From an uncultured Prevotella sp. (GTDB lineage Bacteria; Bacteroidota; Bacteroidia; Bacteroidales; Bacteroidaceae), in NCBI GenBank assembly GCA_937895845.1, contig CALBLK010000034.1:1-32955 (forward strand): a stretch of DNA of 32,955 nt, in the 5' to 3' direction. The notes under the pieces were generated by a model. It saw only the letters and a program-made list of their open reading frames with translations. It was not told where the DNA came from and did not search any database. Made by a program: the position numbers and the translations under genes. Position 1 is the first letter of the stretch. The number at the start of each line of letters is the position of its first letter. This document shows, one piece after another, positions 8,112-13,929 of this stretch.

Positions 8112-8699
8112 ATGCTGCCACGTATCGCAATTATCGACAACAACACGCTTGCTACGGTTGGCCTAAAGACCATCCTGCAGAGTGTAATGCCACAAATGGA
8201 GGCTGACTCCTACGGCAGCTTCGCTGAGTTGGAAAGCAACCACCCGGAACGGTATGTACACTACTTCGTTTCGATGGACATCATGCTCCAGCACCGTAAC
8301 TTCTTCTCTGAACGGCGCAACAAAACCATTGTCACCACACTGTCATTAGACAGCAAGTTACAAATAAAGGAGTTTCACTCACTCTGCGTGAATGTTCCAG
8401 AGCCACAACTCATCAAGGACATTCTCACGCTGGAACAGCATGCCCACGGTCGCGGACAGAACCTGCCTGAGACTCAGCGCCCCAGCTTTCAGCCAGTGCT
8501 CAGCGTAAGGGAGATTGAGGTGATGTCGCTCATTGTTGAGGGCTGCATCAACAAGGAGATAGCGGAAAGGTTAGGCATCAGCCTCACCACCGTTATCACC
8601 CACAGGAAGAACGTCATGGAAAAGCTCGGCATCAGGAGTGTTTCTGCACTGACCATCTATGCCGTTACGCACGGTTACGTCGACATTAACAGAATCTGA
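8112..8699 (+). CDS. LuxR-type DNA-binding regulator with degenerate receiver domain
   Basis: A 195-residue protein. The C-terminal part (about 130-195) is a clear LuxR/GerE helix-turn-helix: LSVREIEVMSLIVEGCINKE, then ERLGISLTTVITHRKNVMEK. The N-terminal part resembles a response regulator receiver: IAIIDNNTLATVGLKTIL keeps one of the two acidic residues of strand 1 (D9, the second is Asn), D56 in FVSMDIML sits where the phospho-acceptor would be, but the conserved Lys of strand 5 is absent. It may therefore act without normal phosphorylation. No histidine kinase is nearby. Its start is 15 nt after the sodium pump beta gene, so it is probably the last gene of that transcript and may regulate it (inference). 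A near-perfect hairpin overlaps its stop codon. Confidence 0.85.
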   Translation: MLPRIAIIDNNTLATVGLKTILQSVMPQMEADSYGSFAELESNHPERYVHYFVSMDIMLQHRNFFSERRNKTIVTTLSLDSKLQIKEFHSLCVNVPEPQLIKDILTLEQHAHGRGQNLPETQRPSFQPVLSVREIEVMSLIVEGCINKEIAERLGISLTTVITHRKNVMEKLGIRSVSALTIYAVTHGYVDINRI

Positions 8700-8736
8700 C
8701 CAGTTTGCAGGTTCAGTTGCCCGCAAACTGGTCAGA
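8695..8736. terminator. Long hairpin between convergent luxR-type and manA genes
   Basis: A perfect 14-bp stem (TCTGACCAGTTTGC at 8695-8708 with its complement at 8723-8736) closes a 14-nt loop. It begins within the last codons of the LuxR-type gene and lies before the end of the convergent manA gene (stop at 8759). The position fits a two-way terminator, although the T-run after it is weak. Confidence 0.6.
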
Positions 8737-8758
8737 CATATTTACCGCAAGCGCACGC

Positions 8759-9799
8759 TTACTTTTTTGTGATGTGCAAGAAGCGAGTAACCATCCTGCC
8801 AATGCTCCTGTCCTTGTTGTCAATAAAGGCATCAAGCAACTGGGTTGTACCTGTCTGCGGAATAACATCAAAGTCAGCTATGGCAGCAGGCATCAGGCAA
8901 CTGTTTCCAGACTTCAGCAAGACCTCATCGCCTGTGCTACGCACCTTAATCATGCAGTCGCCAGAGATGCACATCGTGATGATAAAACTGTCATATTTTA
9001 TCAGGTTGCGATGAAACGGACGTGACAGCTCGGTGACACGCACATTGAAATAATCCGAATCAATAAGGTGCGTGCTTCTGTTCTCCTCTTCTACATAGTC
9101 TGTGCGGTATTCGTGCTGCACCTCATAGTCAATAGCCTCAGCAGCCAGTTCAGTGTGGAGTTCGCGCGGCTTGCCGTCCATCCCCAGCCGGTTGTAGTCA
9201 AAGATGCGGTAGGTTACATCGCTTGACTGCTGAACCTCGGCGAGCAGGATTCCGCCACAGATGGCATGCACACGGCCGGCAGGAATAAAGAACACGTCAC
9301 CAGCCTTGACTTCATGCCGTGCAAGAACATCAACGATTGAGCCATCCTGCACGCGCTTGCGGTATTCGTAGGGCGAAATCTGGCTCTTGAAGCCGGCATA
9401 TAGGAAACTGCCTGGCTGTGCGTCAATCACATACCACATCTCTGTCTTCCCCGACTTGCCATGGCATCGCCGTGCCATTTCATCATTGGGATGCACCTGT
9501 ATAGAAAGGTCTCTCTTAGCATCTATAAACTTGACCAGCAAAGGCAGCCGATTGCCATACCGCCTCGCCACCTCGCGGCCAAGAATCTCCTCGGGAGCGC
9601 TGTTAATGACCGAAACCAAATCATGGCCTGCCAGCTCTCCATTGCCAATCACACTCACACTCGAAGGTACAGCACTCACTTCCCACGACTCGCCAATGGG
9701 CGTGTCAGTCGGTTCCAATCCCTTATACAGGCGCAGGCGGTTGCCTCCCCAAACCACAGGATGCAGGTTGGGTTCAAATAGTAATGGATACAATTTCAT
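8759..9799 (-). CDS. manA: Mannose-6-phosphate isomerase, class I
   Basis: A 346-residue cupin enzyme that interconverts mannose-6-phosphate and fructose-6-phosphate in the cytoplasm. The zinc ligands of the type I fold are visible: H103 in SIQVHPND, E120 in GKTEMWYVI and H178 in PAGRVHAI, along with VWGGNRL and GESWEVS near the N-terminus. The length is slightly above the 315-325 residues of short bacterial ManA proteins. The start at 9799 is 45 nt below the stop of the small sigma factor gene on the same strand, with no strong promoter between, so the two are probably cotranscribed. It supplies mannose units for glycan building or feeds mannose into glycolysis. Confidence 0.93.
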   Translation of the reverse strand: MKLYPLLFEPNLHPVVWGGNRLRLYKGLEPTDTPIGESWEVSAVPSSVSVIGNGELAGHDLVSVINSAPEEILGREVARRYGNRLPLLVKFIDAKRDLSIQVHPNDEMARRCHGKSGKTEMWYVIDAQPGSFLYAGFKSQISPYEYRKRVQDGSIVDVLARHEVKAGDVFFIPAGRVHAICGGILLAEVQQSSDVTYRIFDYNRLGMDGKPRELHTELAAEAIDYEVQHEYRTDYVEEENRSTHLIDSDYFNVRVTELSRPFHRNLIKYDSFIITMCISGDCMIKVRSTGDEVLLKSGNSCLMPAAIADFDVIPQTGTTQLLDAFIDNKDRSIGRMVTRFLHITKK

Positions 9800-9844
9800 C
9801 TTCTCATTTTCTAATTTTCCTAATATAAATGTATCATTCTTGCC

Positions 9845-10549
9845 TTATCGTTTGCCATGCCGCAAAGCCCTGGAAATTTTCCGAAGCGCTTTTGTTCTTA
9901 TTTGTCTCACGCGCTCACGCTTCAGCCCCATGCGCTCTCCGATTTCAGCCATCGTCTGCTTGTCAGTCCCAAGTCCATAGCAGCGGGTTACGACTTCTCG
10001 CTCGCGCTCGTCAAGAACGGCAAGTGCCCCGTTCAATTCGACAGACACCGCTTTCTTCTCCAACAAGTCATCCGAGGCGACAGTCTCGCTGTCGGAAAGG
10101 AAGCTCAGCAGGTTAACATTGTTTCCTCTTCCGCCAAGGGGGGCGTCGACAGAGAGCGGGCGGACATGTCGCATCCTGGCATGGCCCATACCGGTCTCAG
10201 GCACGGTATAGAGCGAACTTTGCTTGGCAATAGCCTGTTCTATGGTCTGACTGATGATGGGCACAGCAAAGGAGGCAAAGCGTCCCTTGTCAGCGTCAAA
10301 CTTAATGGCAGCCTTCATCAGGCCGATGTTACCCTCACTCACCAAATCATCGTAGCTCACACCGCGATTCCGGTAGCGGCCTGCCACAGCCATCACAAGC
10401 CTCAGGTTTGCCGTCACCAACTTATCCACAGCGGCAGCGACACCCTGCTTGATTTGATCGGACAGTGCCTTTTCTTCCTCCGGCTTTAGCTGGCTCACCT
10501 TGGAAATCTCAGCCTTATACCGTTCTATTGACAGGTTATCTCTCTGCAT
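9845..10549 (-). CDS. Small RpoD-like sigma-70 factor lacking the sigma-3 domain
   Basis: A 234-residue sigma-70 protein. Region 1.2/2 is recognisable (KLVTANLRLVMAVAGRYRN, then DDLVSEGNIGLMKAAIKFD), as is region 4 with its helix-turn-helix (GERMGLKRERVRQIRTKALR). Compared with the RpoD encoded next door, the segment expected to hold the sigma-3 domain (about 40 residues) is missing, while the following linker, PLSVDAPLGGRGNNVNLLS, still resembles the sigma finger. The region 2.3/2.4 stretch that reads FISYAVWWIRQSI in RpoD is FASFAVPIISQTI here, so the two Trp residues used in promoter melting are lost. It should direct RNA polymerase to a restricted promoter set, but which genes is unknown. 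It is divergent from rpoD, has its own strong promoter, and precedes manA. Confidence 0.88.
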   Translation of the reverse strand: MQRDNLSIERYKAEISKVSQLKPEEEKALSDQIKQGVAAAVDKLVTANLRLVMAVAGRYRNRGVSYDDLVSEGNIGLMKAAIKFDADKGRFASFAVPIISQTIEQAIAKQSSLYTVPETGMGHARMRHVRPLSVDAPLGGRGNNVNLLSFLSDSETVASDDLLEKKAVSVELNGALAVLDEREREVVTRCYGLGTDKQTMAEIGERMGLKRERVRQIRTKALRKISRALRHGKR

Positions 10550-10569
10550 GCTTCATTCCTTTACCCGTG

Positions 10570-10600
10570 CAAAGATAATGCAAACCGAAGACAAAACAAA
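10570..10600 (-). promoter_or_regulatory. Promoter of the small sigma factor gene
   Basis: On the reverse strand TTTG (10597-10600), a 19-nt spacer and TATCTTTG (10570-10577) match the Bacteroidetes consensus. The start codon is 20 nt below the -7 element, giving a short leader. Confidence 0.75.
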
Positions 10601-10872
10601 ACAAAAGATGATGAAACACTTTTTTATTTTACGCAAAACGGCTCTGACGGGCGCACTAACCAAGGCCATGCCACCATGCAGAAAGACCGTTCGGCGGCAC
10701 GTAGCGAGCATAACGCCCCCACAGAGCGTCTGCATGGGAGATAAAAAACGGCATGAGACGCAGACCGTGACTACGTGACAGTTTTTTTTGCAGGAATGTA
10801 TCAAATCAGCGTAGAACACACTACAATACCAAAAGAATTTGCCTATTCTTCTTCAAATAAAAATATTCTTGT

Positions 10873-10880
10873 TAACTTTG
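10873..10880 (+). promoter_or_regulatory. Bacteroidetes -7 element (TAACTTTG) for rpoD
   Basis: TAACTTTG followed by CC lies 24 nt before the chosen rpoD start at 10905. No good -33 TTTG is seen at the expected spacing. Because this element lies inside the longer open frame that begins at 10839, it supports the later start. Confidence 0.6.
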
Positions 10881-10904
10881 CCGTCACTATCAACGACTGC
10901 GCCT

Positions 10905-11765
10905 ATGAGACAACTGAAGATACAGAAATCAATAACAAACAGGGAAAGTGCATCGCTTGACAAATATTTGCAAGAGATAGGCAAGGAAGACCTTGTTTCG
11001 ATTGATGAGGAGATAGAGCTGGCCAGGCGCATACGCGAGGGGGACCGCAAGGCCCTGGAACGGCTCACCAAAGCCAATCTTCGTTTTGTAGTCTCAGTGG
11101 CCAAGCAATACCAGAACCAAGGCCTAAGCCTGCCCGACCTCATCAACGAGGGCAATGTCGGCCTAATCAAGGCGGCGGAGAAATTTGACGAGACACGTGG
11201 TTTCAAGTTTATCTCGTATGCAGTGTGGTGGATAAGGCAGAGCATCCTGCAAGCCATCGCAGAGCAGAGCCGCATTGTACGGCTGCCACTAAACCAGATT
11301 GGGTCTGTCAACAAGATAAACCGCATGCTCAACAAGTTTGAACAGGAGAACGAGCGCCGCCCCTCGATAGAGGAGATCTCGGCTGTGGTCGATTTGCCCG
11401 AAGACAAGATTGAAAGTGCGTTGAAAGTTCAAAACAGGCACGTGTCAATGGATGCGCCTTTCAATGACGGGGAAGACAACAACCTGCTAGATGTGCTGCC
11501 CAACAACGACTCGCCGGCAACAGACAACACACTGTTGCACGAATCGCTCAGGGCTGAGATAAACGTGGCCCTCAAGGGGCTTAACGAAAGGGAGCGCAAC
11601 GTGATAGCGGCATTCTTTGGCATTGACCAGCCAGAGATGACACTTGATGAGATAGGTGTGAAATACGGGCTTACCAGAGAACGGGTGAGACAGATAAAGG
11701 AGAAAGCCATCCGCCGGCTGCGCAACAGCACAAAGAACAAGATGCTAAAGACGTATCTCGGCTGA
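10905..11765 (+). CDS. rpoD: Primary RNA polymerase sigma factor RpoD, Bacteroidetes type
   Basis: A 286-residue sigma-70 factor of the short Bacteroidetes form, which has no region 1.1. I start it at 10905 (MRQLKIQKSITNRESASLDK) because family members begin with this sequence and the 22 residues added by the ATG at 10839 read through a promoter-like site. Regions are visible in order: 1.2 (DKYLQEIGKEDLVS), 2 (LRFVVSVAKQYQNQGLSLPD and FISYAVWWIRQSI with the melting Trp pair), sigma-3 (RMLNKFEQENERRPSIEEIS), the sigma finger (MDAPFNDGEDNNLLDVLP), and region 4 (YGLTRERVRQIKEKAIRRLR). It recognises the TTTG/TAnnTTTG promoters found throughout this window. The next gene starts 33 nt after its stop. 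Confidence 0.96.
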   Translation: MRQLKIQKSITNRESASLDKYLQEIGKEDLVSIDEEIELARRIREGDRKALERLTKANLRFVVSVAKQYQNQGLSLPDLINEGNVGLIKAAEKFDETRGFKFISYAVWWIRQSILQAIAEQSRIVRLPLNQIGSVNKINRMLNKFEQENERRPSIEEISAVVDLPEDKIESALKVQNRHVSMDAPFNDGEDNNLLDVLPNNDSPATDNTLLHESLRAEINVALKGLNERERNVIAAFFGIDQPEMTLDEIGVKYGLTRERVRQIKEKAIRRLRNSTKNKMLKTYLG

Positions 11766-11798
11766 AATTAACCAGAAACAACAGGATATTCACATAGA

Positions 11799-12236
11799 AT
11801 GAAACGATTGACATTATTAAAGGGACTATTGTTCGCACTATTTGCACTGGCCTTGTCCACCACACAGGCGATGGCCAAGAAAAAAGTGATTGACAAGATG
11901 TATATGTTCGGGTTCTCGGCCTCGTTCAAAGATTCCACGGTCTATTTCACCGATGTGCAAGAGGTGAACAATGTGTGGTTTGACACCAAGAACAAATTTT
12001 TGCTAGGCCGCGAGTTTTATTCCGAACAGTTAAAAGACTTTCTCTCTAAGAAACGTCAGCTTCCTGCCCGCACATGTGTTGTCATGTTTGACAGCAAGCA
12101 GAAAAAGGCAGAGAAGAAGCTGTTGAAAATGAAAAGGCTCTACACCGTGAAAGCCAAGGGGAAATACGAGGTTCAATACCTTGGCCCCGAGGATTTTAAA
12201 TTTAAGACGTTAGACCTTGACTTTAGCGAACAATGA
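11799..12236 (+). CDS. Small secreted basic protein of unknown function
   Basis: A 145-residue protein that I do not assign to a named family, though it has the look of a conserved Bacteroidales hypothetical protein. It starts with a signal peptide (MKRLTLLKGLLFALFALALS, likely cut after AMA). The mature part is rich in Lys and has no further membrane segment. It contains MYMFGFSASFKDSTVYFTDV and a Lys-rich stretch near 100-120. The gene begins 33 nt after rpoD without a visible promoter, and its TGA stop overlaps the ATG of the HPr-kinase-like gene (ATGA at 12233-12236), which suggests translational coupling. It could therefore be a partner or substrate of that module, but it may simply share the transcript. 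Confidence 0.75.
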   Translation: MKRLTLLKGLLFALFALALSTTQAMAKKKVIDKMYMFGFSASFKDSTVYFTDVQEVNNVWFDTKNKFLLGREFYSEQLKDFLSKKRQLPARTCVVMFDSKQKKAEKKLLKMKRLYTVKAKGKYEVQYLGPEDFKFKTLDLDFSEQ

Positions 12237-13159
12237 CACAGCAACCGTTTCACCCGGTGGGTGCAGTACAAAGCCACCTGTTCCGAATAGGTGGCTTCCT
12301 GGTATGTGTCACATTCAGTGGGGCATCCGCGAACAGCATCAGACTGTTGCCCTCGTTCATTCCCTTCGCAACAGAGAGTGAAGGTGGCAAGCATGACAAT
12401 GTACTGCTTGAACTAACGGTGGATGACAGTCTGCGCCCACCCGCACAGCGCGAATTGGTCCGAAAATTCGACACAGGCAATGGCGATACCGTTGTCTACA
12501 CACTTGCAGACGGAGGGTATCTCTTTATAATCCGTGACATACATGGACGTGACTGCTGTCTGTTACAGGCATCAAGCAAGTTTGACCGTTGCCGCTGCGC
12601 ACTCAACGGCAACTGGACGATGCGCTCCTTCGGACTGAATGATGCGCTGATGCTTGCCTTTGCCTATGCCAGCAGCTTTCACCACACCTTGCTCATCCAC
12701 GCTTCATGTGTGTGCCACGAAGGCATGGCCTATCCCTTCATAGCCAAAAGCGGCACGGGGAAAAGCACACACACAAGCCTGTGGATGGCGCATATTCCTA
12801 ACACGGAATTGCTCAATGACGACAACCCCATCATTCGCATTTGCAGCGAGGGCTATCCCGAGGTGTATGGCTCCCCCTGGAGCGGAAAGACACCGTGCTA
12901 CCGCAACGTCAAGGCAAGGCTCGGCGCCATTACAAGGATTGAGCGCGCCCCGTCCAACAGTATTGAACAGCTCAAGCCAGTACAGGCTTTTGCATCGCTG
13001 TTACCGGCATGCTCGTCAATGAAGTGGGACCACACCATATATAATAACCTGTGTGACACCGTGGCGCAGGTTATCGAGAAAACAAAAGTTTTCACGCTCC
13101 ACTGTCTACCCGATGCGGAGGCTGCGCTCTTATGCCAAAAGACCATCGTATGTCCTTGA
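12233..13159 (+). CDS. HPr kinase/PEP carboxykinase-like P-loop protein
   Basis: A 308-residue protein. The C-terminal half resembles the HPr kinase fold: LLIHASCV before the nucleotide site, a P-loop AKSGTGKST at about 171-179, LLNDDNPI at about 193-200 where Mg-binding acidic residues are expected, and GSPWSGK further on. The N-terminal 130 residues are not recognised. It is not the classical HPrK of sugar regulation, because the N-terminal domain and the usual pts context are absent. Relatives of this kind sit beside PqqD-like proteins and S24/S26 peptidases in Bacteroidetes and Firmicutes, and one such kinase homologue phosphorylates a lasso peptide (established for paeninodin-type clusters). 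Here it overlaps the gene before it by 4 nt and the peptidase gene after it by 10-28 nt. Its substrate is unknown. Confidence 0.8.
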   Translation: MTQQPFHPVGAVQSHLFRIGGFLVCVTFSGASANSIRLLPSFIPFATESEGGKHDNVLLELTVDDSLRPPAQRELVRKFDTGNGDTVVYTLADGGYLFIIRDIHGRDCCLLQASSKFDRCRCALNGNWTMRSFGLNDALMLAFAYASSFHHTLLIHASCVCHEGMAYPFIAKSGTGKSTHTSLWMAHIPNTELLNDDNPIIRICSEGYPEVYGSPWSGKTPCYRNVKARLGAITRIERAPSNSIEQLKPVQAFASLLPACSSMKWDHTIYNNLCDTVAQVIEKTKVFTLHCLPDAEAALLCQKTIVCP

Positions 13160-13605
13160 ACACTGTGCATATCAAGAACGCTATTCTGTTTCCTGAAATA
13201 GTCAAGTATATCCATGCCGGCCACACGGTAACCATCCCGCTACGAGGCACGAGTATGCGCCCATTTCTTGAGGACAGGCGCGACAAGGCGCTGCTGGCAT
13301 CGCCAGATGCACCCGCGACAGGCGATGTGGTGCTGGCAGAGACCGCCCCCACCCATTATGTGCTTCACAGGATTGTCAAGATTGACAATGGCGAGGTGAC
13401 ACTGCTGGGCGACGGCAACCTCACGACTGAACATTGCGGCATCAATGACCTGAAAGCAAAGGCAGTAGGCTTCTACCGAAAAGGGCGAGCCACCGCAGAC
13501 TATACCGATGGCATGAAATGGCGCATTTATTCCTGGTGGTGGACACGCCTACTCCCTGTCAGGCGCTACCTGCTGTGGCTTTACAGGAAATGCCATCATC
13601 TCTGA
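13132..13605 (+). CDS. S24/S26-family peptidase, signal-peptidase-like with Ser-His dyad
   Basis: A 157-residue protein (150 if started at the second ATG, 13150). PLRGTSMRPFL contains the family nucleophile (S41). The general base position reads VLHRIV (H79), which is the His form known from archaeal and ER signal peptidases (Sec11) rather than the Lys form of bacterial LepB, and LLGDGN (D94) resembles the following KGDNN motif. There is no N-terminal membrane anchor; the C-terminus is Trp/Arg-rich (YSWWWTRLLPVRRYLLWLYR) and may bind the membrane. It is far shorter than LepB, so general secretion is unlikely. Overlap with the HPr-kinase-like gene and the following PqqD-like gene suggest it cuts a peptide handled by that module (inference). 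Confidence 0.82.
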   Translation: MPKDHRMSLNTVHIKNAILFPEIVKYIHAGHTVTIPLRGTSMRPFLEDRRDKALLASPDAPATGDVVLAETAPTHYVLHRIVKIDNGEVTLLGDGNLTTEHCGINDLKAKAVGFYRKGRATADYTDGMKWRIYSWWWTRLLPVRRYLLWLYRKCHHL

Positions 13606-13636
13606 ATTGACCATTTGACAAGAAAAATATGACAAG

Positions 13637-13903
13637 ATGAAAGCAAAGAAAGGTTTTACACTGCGCGAGGTTTGCGGAGAGCAGATTATCGTGGCTGAGG
13701 GACGCGAGAACATTGACTTCAGCAAAATTATCAGCATGAACGAGTCTTCCGCCTATCTATGGAAAAGCGTCCAGGGCAAAGACTTCACCACGGAAGACCT
13801 TACTAACCTGCTGACCTCAGAATATGAGGTGGACAGGGGAACTGCCAACAAAGATGCGCGTAAAATTGCAGCCCGATGGATTGAAGCCGGTATTGCTGAG
13901 TAG
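13637..13903 (+). CDS. PqqD-like peptide-binding protein
   Basis: An 88-residue protein with the pattern of PqqD/RiPP recognition element proteins: FTLREVCGEQIIVAEG at the start, a short segment ending IISMNESSAYLWKSV (the typical LNE.A..LW block), then helices ending in AARWIEAGI. PqqD-type domains are winged-helix-like folds that hold the leader of a peptide for a modifying enzyme. It starts 31 nt after the Ser-His peptidase gene and ends the run. No radical SAM, YcaO or other modifying enzyme gene, and no evident precursor, is seen on either side, so its bound peptide is unknown. Confidence 0.85.
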   Translation: MKAKKGFTLREVCGEQIIVAEGRENIDFSKIISMNESSAYLWKSVQGKDFTTEDLTNLLTSEYEVDRGTANKDARKIAARWIEAGIAE

Positions 13904-13929
13904 AAGTATGGGGGGGGAAGCGGTGAAAA

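Larger units (their letters stand above)
10550..10904. other. Divergent sigma factor intergenic region
   Basis: This 355-nt gap separates the two divergent sigma factor genes and holds a promoter-like site for each. The middle contains a small inverted pair (GTCTGC near 10728 and GCAGAC near 10760) that could form a hairpin. I see no convincing gene in it: the open frames on both strands lack recognisable protein features and run across the promoters. Confidence 0.6.

Noticed and set aside
7478..8173. 231-codon minus-strand open frame
   Set aside because: It is antisense to the OadB/MmdB gene and the start of the LuxR-type gene; the hydrophobic gene on the other strand explains it.
10553..10819. 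88-codon minus-strand frame between the sigma factor genes
   Set aside because: It has no recognised family, runs through the promoter of the small sigma factor and is better explained as chance.
10839..10904. Upstream start for rpoD adding 22 residues
   Set aside because: The added part reads through the TAACTTTG element and does not resemble the start of Bacteroidetes RpoD.
13910..13917. Run of eight G between the PqqD-like and YihY genes, considered as a phase-variable tract
   Set aside because: It lies between two convergent stop codons, not in a gene or promoter, so slippage would change no product.
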